DNA of 64,000 nucleotides from Formicarius rufipectus (Eukaryota; Chordata; Aves; Passeriformes; Formicariidae): assembly GCA_013399695.1 (NCBI GenBank), contig VXAU01001099.1, forward strand, positions 3,978,241-4,042,240, read 5' to 3'. The notes beneath the pieces were generated by a model. It saw nothing but the letters and a program-made list of their open reading frames with translations, was not told the DNA's origin and made no database searches. Of this stretch, positions 50,941-63,603 are shown piece after piece. How positions within the stretch are numbered: the first letter of the stretch is position 1; every line of letters starts with the position of its first letter. A program made the translations under genes and the position numbers.

Positions 50941-53900
50941 GTATATGCTCTCTGTTCAGCTGGTGCCAAAAGATTCTCTTCTCTTTTAGTGTCTGGAGGC
51001 TGTGAGGGGACATGAGGATCCCAATATAGGCATGCTTGGTGTCTAAACTTTGATGGTGGTAATAACCCATTTAGTCTGCCTTGGAAAACTGAGATTTTGG
51101 TTTACAAAGTGCAGTGAAAAAGCTGATATTATCAGTATTTAGGAGAGTAAGCCACAGTTGGTGAGTTCTGCAAGTCTTACGGAGAATTAAATATACCATG
51201 GCTTGTTCTGGAAAAAAAATCTGATGTTTCTTCGTACAGGCTCTTGATAAGAAATGTAAATTTTGCAGGCATTCATAAAAATTAGGGATTAGAGTAATTT
51301 TGATTGAATTGAGTAACTTGGAAGCAACTGAAGGATTCTAATATGTGTGATGCACTTGTAATAATAATTTCACTCTCTTGCTCAAAGCATAGAGTAGTAC
51401 TTTAATCACAAATGAGAAACATTTATTTCTTAACCTCCCATATCTTGATATTTGCCCCACGTTCTCCTGTTCTTCTGTGCTATAAGACTAGAAGGAATGG
51501 ACCCAGGCACTTATCCCTCCATCATCCAGAAACCTCCAAGTGGGTCATCGTGTAACCTGCCTCCTCCAATGAGAATGAACCCATTTTCTCCAGTGTGTCC
51601 TGGTAACTTCTGACCCTGAGCCTTATTTATCCTGCTCCCCTGAGGACAGTTTAGATGAACTGTTGAGCGACAATTTTTGTCCTGAAGCAAAGACATGACA
51701 GGAATGTTCTGGATCCTGTTTCCTTATCTGTAGCCGAGATCCTTGTGTTACTGTTAGTAAAGTGGTCAAGAGTTTTGACTTTTTCAGCTTAACAGAATTT
51801 AGGTAATTTTCCTCTTACTAATTTTTCTTTTGCAGAGCTCACTTTGGAGGAACTGTAGGTGTCAAAGGGGTCCCTGGCCAGAAACAAGATTTTTGGTTTA
51901 CCAGGCAAAGGTGAATGGGCAGTATCAGAGTGACTAGGGCTGCTGGACTGTGGGAAGCTTATGGCCCTTTAGAAGTGTTTCATTCTTGGGAGATGATTAT
52001 AACTGTGGGCTTGGATGTCTCCTGATCTCATCTCTTACCATTTTTCCAAGTGGTACAAATACTTAAGTAATTGGGAATAAAGGAGGAGATGGATCCTGAC
52101 TGAGTAGTGGGTAACATGTTCTTCTGGGATGCAACTCAAGTTAAGGTCTCTGCTTCAGTAAGTATCTGGAAGCTTTTGAAAGTCCTGGTTATATCTTGAT
52201 ATGATGGGGAAACTTTTCAAGACCTTGAAAAGCCTCCTGTGTTGAAAAAATATTTCTCTCCAGCTTTAGTTGCTGTATTGGTTTGCCATTCTGTAGGCTG
52301 ACTTGCTTTTCTGTTGGACACAGAGTGCATGATATAATGGTTTTGGCATTGATGTGGTGTGTGAAATAATCTCAACAAAGGGAGAATGTAACTTAAAATA
52401 AGGAAGCTATTTTTCATAAAGAGGTCTGAAAATTTAAATGAACTTATTTCCTTGTTCATTGAATCCTTTTTATACTACACCCCCACTTCCATGCTCTGTG
52501 GCAGAGGCATGGATCAGCCAAGGTGACACTGAATTCAAATGGACCTTTCTCACCTTCATGGTGTGGAGCCAAAGCCGAACATTAGGTACAGAGATCTGGG
52601 TGGAGATAAGGCAGGACAGGTTCTGTACTCTACGTGTACCCCTGTCTACATGAGGGCTCACAATTAAAGATGACATCTCTTGCTTACCTCTCCACTGGTG
52701 TCTCTGGACAAATCAGACATGACCTGGTTCCAGGGGAGAGTTGCCAGTGGCATCTCTGTACAGATGAAGTTTCTGTAGTGGACATTGTCTTGTACAGGCA
52801 GCAGTGCCGTAGTGCCTCTTTAGGCAGGTCTTAGTAATTAAAAAAATACCTGTATTTTAAGCAAATGTATTACAGTAACAAGAATATGCCAATAGCACAG
52901 ATGTCAGGTGTCCTGAGTTCTGCATGAGGAAGTGCAGTGTGGATCAGTGCTGGAGATGTGCGTGTCCTTGTGTAGCTTTTTCTTCGTGTTGGCCAAGTAA
53001 ATTAGCTCAGGGAAGCACATGGTTTTCCTTTCTCAGAAATGATATTTCTGGTAAAGGGATTATACTTGAAGTGCAAACTCATCTGCATTTTTACAGCTTG
53101 TTTGTGAGGTCCTTGCCGTTCCCTGGTAGCTCTTTGAGCTCTAGTTTTGCTGCGGCATTTTCCTAGATAACAGTGCAACCTTGTATCTAACAGTAGACAA
53201 TTCCTGGAAAAAATCCTGAGATAATATATGAAGAAAGAACTAGAGGTTGAATGAGGCACTAGACTTCAGTTTCAAGCTTCTTAAACTTTAGTCACAGGAG
53301 AGAATAAAATAAGGTGCTGTAGAATAGATTGTATTCACACCTGTACTTGTGATTGTATAATTCAGAGTGGAGTCATTCCTTTATGGCTAAGCCTTTAGAC
53401 AATTGCTGTAAGAAAAGATTGACTGCCAAACACTGGCAGTTTAAAGGGAGTGGATTTTAAGACAGGAAAGCTACAGGGGGGGGGTAAAAAACAAACTAAA
53501 AATTATTCCAATTGCCAACAACATTTTCGAAATAGAAACACAGGAGGCATGAACTTGCAATGAAAATTTCAATTTCAATGAGCTACCTGATAGATTAGAA
53601 TATTGCCCTGAATAAACATTACTGGGAGACATCCCTTCAAACTGGCAGGACATTGTAAACCGTCTTGCAGTGAACTGTGCAACACACTGAGCAACAGTGA
53701 AAAATGCTTTTACTTTCTTGGTGTTGACCAGTTTAAAACTATCCCAACAGTAGGATTTCATTAGCATTGCCTGCTTGGATTGGCAGATATATTAGATTTG
53801 ATGAGATTAGGTGAAAGAAGAAATGCTAGTAACAATTTTCCTTATGTGGTTTTTTTTCTTTTTGATATCTTCCTCTTCAGAGCTCTAGCAAATGCAAGCA

Positions 53901-54022
53901 TGTCTTCCTCAATTAGGCAAGCCTGAAAGCTCCAGAGTGCGTGGACTCTCCAGTGTGCTGTAATTTCTGTTTATCAATTCAGTGCACATAGTTTTTTTGA
54001 CGTGTGCTTCCTGCCTGATTTT

Positions 54023-54046
54023 CTAACAATCCTTTATTTTCCACAG
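54023..54046 (+). other. KALRN: Splice branch point and acceptor for KALRN exon 3
   Basis: A CTAAC branch-point motif at 54023-54027 puts the branch A 21 bases upstream of the exon. A T-rich tract and TTTCCACAG follow, ending at 54046. Confidence 0.85.
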
Positions 54047-54161
54047 GTGGCCGTGATAAACGAGGTGGTCCTGTCTTGACCTTCCCAGCCCGCAGCAATC
54101 ATGACAGAATAAGGCAGGAAGACCTTCGGAAACTTGTGACTTATTTGGCCAGCGTGCCAAG
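54047..54161 (+). CDS. KALRN: KALRN coding exon 3 (kalirin Sec14/CRAL-TRIO domain)
   Basis: This is a 115-base internal exon. It completes the glycine codon begun in exon 2 and then encodes 37 residues, beginning GRDKRGGPVLTFPARSNHDR and ending with LRKLVTYLASVP. It closes with two bases of a split codon, AG|GTAAAG, most likely the serine of the conserved SED/SEE that follows in kalirin. It therefore joins a phase-1 intron to a phase-2 intron. RGGP, LTFPARSNHDRIRQED and LRKL belong to the N-terminal part of the Sec14/CRAL-TRIO domain shared by kalirin and TRIO. LVTYLASVP is the kalirin form, where TRIO reads LISYLACIP. One visible difference from the human protein is V for I in GGPVL. The Sec14 domain of kalirin binds phosphoinositides and affects membrane targeting. 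Skipping this exon alone would shift the frame. There are no stops or indels, and the reading frame looks under normal constraint. Confidence 0.96.
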
Positions 54162-56149
54162 GTAAAGCTAGAAAGAAAACACTTCAAAGCTTAGGGTGGA
54201 CGGGTGGGTGGGGAGCTTGTTCTTGGCAGTTGCTGATTTCCAAGTATTAACATTTAGTACCTTCAGTTCTTGGTGCAAAGGAACAAAAGTGTTCCCTTCC
54301 TCCTCCTGTGTACACTCTGGTGGTTTTTATCGCACTCGTGGCAAGGCAGGAGCCCCAGAGCGGAGGCAGGGTGAGCCAACCCAGGCTCCCCGTGTTTCTG
54401 TGCAACTGTTTTAGAGCAGTGGGAAGGATGAGAGTGCTTAGAGGTCTGTAGTTAAATATAGCAAGAGGGAGAGAGCCTGCTGCTGTCTTGTTGCTTTTCA
54501 ATACCTTGTGGGAGGTTTAGAGAGCTGGGGCAGGGGACTGTAGTGGCTGGAGAGGAGAGTGTACCTGTACAAGGAGGCAGATCTTCCTGCTCCAGCACTT
54601 CCCAGAGATTTCTCCAGGCTGGGGATGGAACGCAGGTTGACTTAAGGGGAAGCTTTCAGAGAAAGGGATTTTAAATTCTTCTGAATGTAAACCAGTACCT
54701 TTTTCCACATTAGTCACTCTGGTTCTCCTCCAACAAGCAAGTCCTCATCCTTTTTCCAGGAATGCTGGAGGAATGGTGTGTTGCCAGAGCAGGTTTATCT
54801 TTGCAGGCTTTGGGAGACTGTTTACAGGGCTCAGTGCCCAGGCAAGTATTTCTGATCCAGCCTCAGAGAGTACGAGGCTATGTATGCCCTCATCCAGCTG
54901 CCTTTTCCTGTTTTTGAACTCACCAAATATACTTGCCCAGTAACCACCCCACTGGCTATTGAGGTGAATGTTATCCTTGGGCAGGTGAGGGCTGAGAAGG
55001 GATGCTCAGGGTTGCAATAACACAACCTGTGCCATCCAGGAGCTCTGTCTCTTTAAAAACCCACTGTTAAACAGTGCTTGTGTTTTTGCCAAGAGTGTGA
55101 AGCCAGGACACAAAGGGCAGAAGAGTTGGCTGCACCTGGAAGTCAAGAGGTGTAAGGGTCTCAGATTAAACATGCAGAGAAAAAAGGTTGTGTTTGATAT
55201 GGAAGATGGACAAAGGACTCTTTGGAGACTTATCACTCGGCTGCAGAGAGTGAGTGGCAATTGCAGCTGCATGTATCAGATGTGCCAGTGCTTGTTCCCT
55301 GGATGTCATAAATCCTCTGGTGATGCTTTTTTTGCTGTGTTGAACCCCTGGCCATCAAGGTTCTACTAATAAGCTGAATCTCTGAATCTATTTCCTCCCC
55401 ACCCCTTTATCCTCTAGCCAGCTCTATTTTCAGCCATATTGTGAGCGAGGTTATGGATGTGCTGCAGGGCTGGGAGAGCAGTAGGTCACTCCCTAGGAGT
55501 GCATGTCTCAGGGCTTGGTGATCCCCCTCCAGCTGCTGCAGTAATGAAACTGCTCCCTTGCATCTTCTTGTGTTTGGTATGGTTGCAAGGATGAAGATAT
55601 GACATTGCTTAGGGTTGCAAGCAATAGCAGAGCAAAAATGACCTTCTAATGTGTCAACCATTTTTATTAATTGCCTTTCCCTCATGGAGGTGGCAGTAAT
55701 AGCAATATACATCCCTTCTGTTCCCTGCTCTCACACAGCTAAATCGATTAGCTCAATCTTTGACGCTGCTTTTGGTTGCCTCAGTGTGGATCTGTGCAGC
55801 AGTCATTTTTCTCTGATGCTGCTGGGGTCAGAGGTATGTGCTGAAGGAGCCAGTACAAGACCTGGCTGCCTGTCTTTCTAGAAACCCTGAAATAGCATTC
55901 CCCCTCTGGTCCCCACTGCAAAGCCTTGTCCTGCCCTCATGTGTGAAGCCTTTGGAGAATATTGCTAGTAACACCAGAGAACGTTCCTTCCTCTGTGGTA
56001 CAACCTCCCATCATGAAAATGTGCCCAGCAGTGAGGGACTGGCTATACATGAAGCTCTTTCACCAGCTTTCCAAGGATCCTTGCAGATTGGACCTCTGGA
56101 GACATTAACTAGACTGCTGATTACTTCTTGGGATATTGCACACTGAGAG

Positions 56150-56510
56150 GACCAGAAAGCAGTGAGAGCAATCAGAGGTTTTGAGAGTATTCTGTCAGGA
56201 AAGAATTAAAAAGGTAGAGGCTGTTCAGCCTAGAGAGTGAGAAGGGTCTGTGGAAGTGTGTTGTGATGCTGCAAAAGCAAAGGGTTCACAGGGCTAAGAC
56301 AAACAAAAGTGTTACTCTGAAGTAAGTGAAGCTTAGGCTGGATATAAGGAAAAGATTTCTAATGGATTTGTAAGTTATCTAATTGCTTCTTTAATCCTTC
56401 CATTTCTGTATAGGCAAACCTCTGGCATGGGTGTGTTATGAAGAGGGTATGATAGATTAGGAGGTGATGTCTCTTGGTTCCTCCTAGTCCTGTTTTGTTT
56501 GGTGCCAGAG
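56150..56510 (+). mobile_element. Old CR1/L3 LINE 3' fragment
   Basis: GGAAAGAATTAAAAAGGTAG, AGGCTGTTCAGCCTAGAGAG and TGAGAAGGG match the CR1 block around gaggaaagattaaaaaggctgaggctgttcagcctggagaagagaag. AAGCTTAGGCTGGATATAAGGAAAAGATTTCT matches its gtttagattggatattaggaaaaatttctt. GGGTATGATAGATTAGGAGGTGATGTCTC and TTGGTTCCTCCTAGTCCTG match the terminal gattagatgatctcctgaggtcccttccagccctg. All three are in the correct order. Many indels make it non-coding and older than the copy at 32.1 kb. Confidence 0.7.
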
Positions 56511-58644
56511 ATGAGAACTCACTGCTGTAGGAGGGAAATGTGACCACAGATTTCCTGGGTCTGGCACGTGGGATATGTAACCTGTATGGTGAAAGGAAAC
56601 CCTGAAAACTCATTTTCCCTAAATGTCTTGTTCACTTTAACAAGGGCAATCCGCAGAGCTTTCAAACTTATTTACTTTATGGAAGCAAATATGGGGAAAG
56701 AGCAGTTGAAGTTCCTGTAACTGGCTCTCAGTTCATGTTTGTTCCAAGATGAGTGCTATAGTGACTAACTGCATCAGCCATCTACCAAAATAAATAATTT
56801 CATTAGCAGAGACTGAACAGGATGTCAGGAGAAACTGCTCTGATGTTGAGTGCTGAAAGGAGAGAAGAGTTTTCTGTGCTAGCTTAAAAAACAGCAATTC
56901 TCTTTTTGCAAAAAGAGACTGTAATTTATCATATTGACACCAGGATAATAATTCTTTCTTTATTGCTGGTGCATTGGTTTCTGAGTGAGACAGATTGCTG
57001 TCCAAGTTGATACAATCTGTCACTTAACCCTTGGTTTATATCCTAATAGGGGGGGCAGAAGTGGTATGGTGCTGGGAGCTGTGAGCAGGTATGAGATTGG
57101 TGATGAAATGTGATGATAGATTAGGGTAAGTGAAACCAGGGTCTTGCTAGGGCTTTTGAAAGTTTGATTCAGCTTTCCACAGTTCCTTCTTCAAAACCAG
57201 AATAATAATGTGGGTTTTCTGAAAGGCGCTGTGTGTGCTTGAGTTAGAGCAGCATAGTGAGGGCTTTCATGCAGCTGGGAGTCGTGGTCAGGCAGGTGCC
57301 TGCAGGCAGCAGGGTTCCCCGTGGGCTGAGGGTTATTGCCTGGGGGTGAAGATCTAGGAACACTGTTTGTTCCTAGCCCAGAATGGCAACCTTCCAGTCC
57401 ATAGTGCCTGGGGTGACTTAGGGCTCCTGGAAGGTTCAAAAGCCTGATCCTGCAGTGTTGGGTGCTAGGAGGAGGCTGTGCGTGGGTATCTGACACTGAA
57501 CTAATGTGGTCCTGGTTTGGTGCCCTACCTTGGTTCTTTCAGGCATATCATGAGGTCCTTTTCTCCAAACAGTTCCACTGTAATTAGTTACTAAGAAACC
57601 AAGACTCTATTCATTAGAGGTAAAGGTAATTGTCATGGATGCCAAGTTTCTACCACTCTGCCATTTTCTGCTTGGCTTACATTTACTCTAGTGCTTTCTG
57701 GGTAGGCAAAGCTGTATTTCTTGTGAATCAGAATAGCTCCTATTTACATGCAAATTTAAATGGATGTGGTGTTTAGAAATTTGGAGGGCGTGACTGATTC
57801 TAGGATAACATGGTGTTTATGATCAGGGGAGATGAGGGGAAAATCTTCTGGCCTTGATGAGGATTTTATATTTTAACACCAGTGCAGTGCCATCTATTCC
57901 AGTAGACTGAGCTTTGATTTATATGTGTGGAAATGAAACCAGCGCCAGGCCAATCTCCTCTGCGAGTCCTTTGGAATTAAGAATTAAGTTATGCGAAGGC
58001 TATAGGAGGATAAAAAGGAGACAGAATATTATTAGCCTGTGAGTTATCTACTCGCATGGAGAAGCAATAGGATGAAGGAAATGTTCTCTGTCAGCTATAG
58101 TGAATCTTCCGGCTGAACACATCCATCTGCTCTGGAGCCAAGATAAGCAATCTTCTGTGCTCTCTGCAGAGAGGGAAACCCGAGATGCCTCGGAGGCCTG
58201 TGTTTTTAAAGACATCTACTTTTTATTTGTCCTCTGTTCAAAACCCTGCCCAAATATTTCCCTGTTCTGGGGGACATCCAGGGCTCATAATGGCAGCAAA
58301 GTGTTTCCAAGGACCAGCCTGGTGTGTGTGAACAGCTCCTCAGGGCTGCCCGAGTTTGATGGAAGGTGCTAGGATCAGAAAAACAACTGAAGTGCCTCTA
58401 ATAATTAGTTCAGTGACTGGGGCTTTGTAAATTTAGAAGAACAATACAGGGGATGGTAAAATGTAGCCATACTCACCCACTCTTGGATTTATTTTAAGCT
58501 CTTCTCTGGTGACCTGTGGTACTGTGTATATGAGCTCCTCTGGCCAGCAGTAGTGTGAAACTCATTTTGTTGATTGATAGGAATTAAACCCTAGAGTTCT
58601 GCTTTCTGTTATGTGATCCTAGCACAAAAGGAGCTTTTAAGGAC

Positions 58645-58658
58645 TTTTTTTTTTTTTT
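58645..58658. repeat. Poly-T tract
   Basis: A run of 14 T followed by CC. It is a simple homopolymer. Confidence 0.85.
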
Positions 58659-61600
58659 CCTGAAGGCTATTGTAGATCTACAAAAATAACCATCTATTTA
58701 AAAAAAAATAACACCAGGGACTTCATATTAATTTTAGTAACTAAATATCTGGTGCCATGGATAATTATTCCACCATGTACTTGTATCAAAATACCACAGT
58801 GGAAAATGAAGTGAAACTGATGAGCCCAATGGAGGTTTAGTATTTTCTTCAGATAAAATTTGATGTAACAAATGATTGGAGAAAGGCTCTTTAGGAGTAT
58901 ATAACTGACGTGAATGCTAGGGATTTTGAGACCCTTCTGCCCCTCAATAGCCAGTTCAAATCCAACCTCTACTGTGTGTGGTACTGGCATGTGATGTTAT
59001 TATCCCCATCCTTTTGGGACTGGGGGACTTCTGTTAAAATAATGGTGGCCTTGCCTTGTCCTTTCTGTGTCCCTTTACTGACCACCTCAGGACCAAGTTA
59101 CATGTTCACAACATGTTGGAGATCAGGTCTTCAGAAGAGCATCTCTGGTTTCCTTCCACTGATGGTAACAACATGTTGAGACATTTTATTCCTAGATGAG
59201 TGGGCAGTGGCTATAACTGATGTTGAAATTCTGCAGTGTCTACAGCTGCAAGCTTGGCAACTTTCATTTACCAGAAGCTGCTAGAAAGTGTGGACTTCTA
59301 AAAGTGCAGAGGGAGTGACAAGAGCTGTCAGAGCCTGGGGAGCAGGAGTTATGAGAAAAGCTTGAAGGTGTTGGGGATGCTTATGTTAGAGAGGGAAATT
59401 AGAAGTGATGTGTTACAACCCACTATTCGAGACTAAGTTAAAGTAAACAATTTGCTCTCAGTGTATGTAGGCAGTGGGACAAAAATAAAGGTATTAAAAT
59501 CAGTAAATTGAAGAACTGAAGCGGGTTTCTGCAGCATCACCATCTTGGGTACCCTGTTGAAAGGCATATCAGGAGGGACCTGGGTCTCATCACTCCCATC
59601 TTGCCAGAGGGATAAAAAGTCTCTCCAGCTCTTGTGACACACTTTTGTATAAAGATGTGGGTTTTTTTTAACCAGGTAAACAATTTGAATTTCCTATGTT
59701 TATTTTTAATCCTTTTTCTTAATCAGCCCAAACCTAAGGTGGAGGGGACTTTGGTATTGGTTTCCAAATTAGTTCCTGCTTTCATTCACTGTTGCTGTCT
59801 TTCAGGATAGTGTAAGGTCCAGCCTTTCACAGCTCTGGGCCTAAAGCAGATGTCGTCTTTTCCTCTGTGGGAGCTGAGAGAGCCCTGAGTGGTTTCATCT
59901 TGGTTAGCTGCTGAGCCCTGCTCTGCCTTCCAGCTTCAGAACAGTGCAAGTGTTTTCAGTCTGGTTTTGTGATGAGCAAGACGAATAACATGATAGAGCT
60001 TTGCAGTTAATGTACTGTGAATTGCACAGCTCACATAGCTTTTTTTTCCTTCTGAAGACTAATAAAGGGCAGGGTAAACTGGGCTCTGCACCTCACTGCT
60101 ACCAGTGATCATCAATAGGGGTCTAACAGAAGCATATCTGTTGTGAAATAGAACCGAGTGAGTAACTCTGTGTTAATATTGAAACAACCTCATGAAGATT
60201 TGATTGCCTTGTTTCAGAACATGAGTTTGGGAACTCAAATAGATAAATAAAATAAAACATGCTGTTATTTAAAGGCTGAAGTCCCTATTTGAAGTAAATT
60301 CCTTCACGGACATAGAAGTTAGTTTACATATCCTTTTGCAAGTTGACTATCTTGTATAGAATTTTGTTTTCACCATTTTGGAAGACCTGAAAATCTGAAT
60401 TTAGTGTTTCCTCACACTACATTCTACAATATTTCAATATTCTTAAGTATAGGTTGCTCAATTTCATTATATTTTAATTGTATTCCAATAAATAATTGAA
60501 ACTGCTGATTGCCACATGCAGAGAAACTGTGATTTCAACTTGTCATTGTGTTCTTAAGCATTCTATTTGACACTCAACATCTGCTTAATTTTAGACTATA
60601 AATCTGCAGTTGAAAACAGTTAAATGAAGGAATCCCTCATTTTTTGTCTGAATTATTTCCAAGGCAATTGTTCTATTTTGCAGTGTAGTAGAGGGAGTTC
60701 AGTTTTCTCTTACTGCCAACCATACAGACTCATGCTGAGATTTCAAAGCCATATTGAGTTCTTGCTGATTCATCTGCCATCTCCAACAAAAAAATCAGTG
60801 GAATAATAATTTGAAGATTTAGGATTGCAGAGGTAGCCCAGGTTTAACATGCAAAGAAATGGCACAGATCTGGAAGAGTAGTTTCTTTTCCTGGCACTGG
60901 GCTGTTGTCCAGCCCACTGAGAGCTCAGTCATGCCTTCTTCAGCAGAGCCATGGGATTGGGCTTGAGGAGGCACAAATCCAATGAAATGAAAGGTCACTG
61001 TTTTAGTCTGTGCACTTCCCAGGCAGCAATGCAAGTGTCTCTACCCTGTTCAGGTCCAATGCCTTTTGGTTTTACTGGTCTGGCCTTTTTTTCCTTCAGG
61101 CCTACCCTCCCAGCTGTGGGGTGCTTCTCCTCGCCACAGGCACTGCATTCAGACTGCAAGTTCAGAGCATCCATAGGGATGGCAGCGAGTCCTTCCCTGT
61201 AGCCCCCATCTTCCTGTATCCCCTGCACAGAAAGCAGCCAACAGGCTGCTGCCCAGCCATCCCTCTGCAGCACCACCACACCTGCCTTCTCTCTGTTACT
61301 GTGAGAGGGAGGATTGGATGGCTCTTACAACCCTCTGAGCAGAGTCAGAGATGCCTGTGCCAGTGCTTCCCCCTAAAGCCGTGGTAAGGGGGGGCTGACC
61401 TGGAAACAGCTACCTCCGATATGGGTGGTGATTCTGTGCAGCAGAATGAGCCTTTGTGAGGGTTGATGGGCTGTGCCAAGGAATCTGTCTCAAGGATCTG
61501 AGCTTTGCCAAGGCCCTGAGAAAACCCCAGCTGTCTTCTCAAGGGAGCCTCAGATGGTGCCCAGCTGCCCTGGATGGGCTGGGGAGCTGATCTCTGACTC

Positions 61601-63557
61601 TCACAGCATGGGTGCCTGCCCTGTGCAACTGCTCCCCATGAGGATGTATTTCTATTAGTAATGTTGTAGATAGTGCCTGACTGCATTTCCAACAGGGGGT
61701 TCAGGCTGAGAAGGGTTCTGCTTGGGCTTTCCCAAATGTGAGGTGAACAGTAAAACAAGGCTCATCGTGCACACTGCCTCTGTGAGGATGCAGGAGCCAC
61801 CATGACCGAGTGACACCCAGTGGTGCTGGCAGGGTTGGAGCCTGGTCCCATCCCCTGAGCTGGCTCACGTAGAGCTGAGCTGCACACTCTGCTTTTTGAG
61901 TTCTGTCCAGGCCCTTGGACTGGGGATTAGATCAGCATTGTTCCTCCTCCTAAATGGCTTTTGCATGTTGGTTGTACCGGCATTTGCTGCCTGGACGGAG
62001 GAGCTGAGGTGATGGAGAAAAGGCAGAACCTTGTAAACCAGGCTATATTCTGCACTCATTCACTGGGTGCCACAGCCTGCTATAAATTTTATGTAGAGCA
62101 TCATTTTCTCCATCCTCTTCCTCAGTGGCTCTCTGACAAGTGGTGTGTGAGTCTCCACAGCACACCTCGCCGTGCTGCCCTCCCTGGCCTCTGCTGTGCT
62201 ACTGCTGATGTAAAGCTGTTGCATGTTCCTCGTGGGCCTTTTTAACCACCAGACCTGTGGCTGCACAGTACTTGGAGAGGTCCAGGCAGCAGTGACTGGG
62301 AGAATTCCTTGTAGAAGGCAGGTTTGAGCTAATGTGAGCAGTAATTCATAAAAGCTAAAATTAGCAGGCAGAGACGTTTTGTGGGAGTGCCGTGCTGGCA
62401 GCAGAGCTGGCACTGGCCATGGGCTGTTCTTTCCCGGAGCTGTCAGCAGCTGTCAGGGGAATGTGCAGCGGCTCAGCCAATCCTGACTTTTCTCTTAGGT
62501 GATCTCTTTCCTACGGTTTTCACAGAGACTGTGAAATAGTTCTTGTCTCATTCTGCTATGCATGCTTGTGTTCCTCATCAGTAACTCCAGTATGTGCTAC
62601 ATCCTCTTTACTCTCAGAAATTATTATAATTTGGATGTGGCTTATGCCATTCTCTTCATGGATGTCATTAGAAACAGGAAAACAACTGCTGTGCTTTGCA
62701 GTCTGCTTTGTAATGGGAATACTGTCAAATGTATCTTAATGTCAATGGAAAGCTCTTCTAAACTCCCATGGAGAATGGATGAGACCTTTACTGTGTGCCA
62801 GTATGGAGCAAATAATGGGCGACACAGAAGTGGAGTTGTCTCATCCCAGACTGCCTGATGCTTATCGGTGTTGGATCCATGGATGTGTTGTGGATCTTGC
62901 TTTAGAGTCTGGATTCCTGTCCAAGGCTTGGGTAGGACTGAGGATGAGTTTTCAGGAATATATTTTTACTTGTCTCTATATGAATTATAAAAGGATTATA
63001 CCTCTGTGCTGTCTGTCAGTCGCTATTAAACCAAATCTGTCGGAGAAGACTAGGGAATATTGAATTCTAACAAATTTAATGATAATAGACAGCTGCATCA
63101 AGGAAAGAGACCTAATTAGTGTCCACACAGAGGGAAAGGTTGTCTGAACTCAGCCTGTTTTTAGAGAGTGGAGATGTGGGGGTTTCTCCAGAGCATGTAG
63201 GAGGCACATTTTTTATTAACCATTACAGAATCAAGACGCAAACCACCACCAAGGGTTTGGCAGTTCCCATGTTCATAAAAGCATATACTAGTTTATGGTA
63301 TTAGAAAATTGGATCATACTGAAAGAGAACAATGACCAATTCATGGTAACATGTGGGACTAAGCAGGCTGATGCTCTTATAGCATGGAAAGTATGGGTTA
63401 TGACTGGCAAAATGTGTCTCAGAGGTTGGGATGTTCAGTTCCCTGCTGTTTGCAAAGGAATTGGTATCCAAGTTTGGTAGACAGTTGTAAATCTCATCAA
63501 TGGTTTCTTCTCATTTTCCACAAGGTGCTCCTAACCAAGTCTGTGGTATTTTATGTC

Positions 63558-63603
63558 TTCCTTGTGGATCCTGGCACTGCTTCAGAGTTCCTTGTGGATC
63601 CTG
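63558..63603. repeat. Short duplication, 30-base spacing
   Basis: TTCCTTGTGGATCCTG appears at 63558-63573 and again at 63588-63603. The segment between the copies (GCACTGCTTCAGAG) is unrelated. Confidence 0.9.

Larger units (their letters stand above)
42195..54046 (+). other. KALRN: KALRN intron 2, complete
   Basis: This is an 11,852-base phase-1 intron between two recognised kalirin exons, bounded by GTGAGC at the 5' end and TTTCCACAG at the 3' end. It contains a T/G-rich low-complexity block near 47.6 kb, one MIR-type SINE near 50.8 kb and a block rich in TAATTA-type sites near 50.5 kb. The rest (42.2-47.5 kb, 47.7-50.4 kb, 51-54 kb) shows no gene, RNA or mobile element that I can recognise. 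A 131-codon open frame at 48871-49266 has no recognisable similarity. Confidence 0.9.

Noticed and set aside
59290..59470. Possible further CR1 fragment (TTGAAGGTGTTGGGGATGC, GAGGGAAATTAGAAGTGATG)
   Set aside because: Only loose resemblance to an internal CR1 segment. I could not find two ordered blocks as in the accepted copies.
61345..61758. 137-codon frame on the - strand in a G+C-richer segment
   Set aside because: Neighbouring frames on the + strand are equally long, which is what higher G+C content produces. No domain is recognisable.
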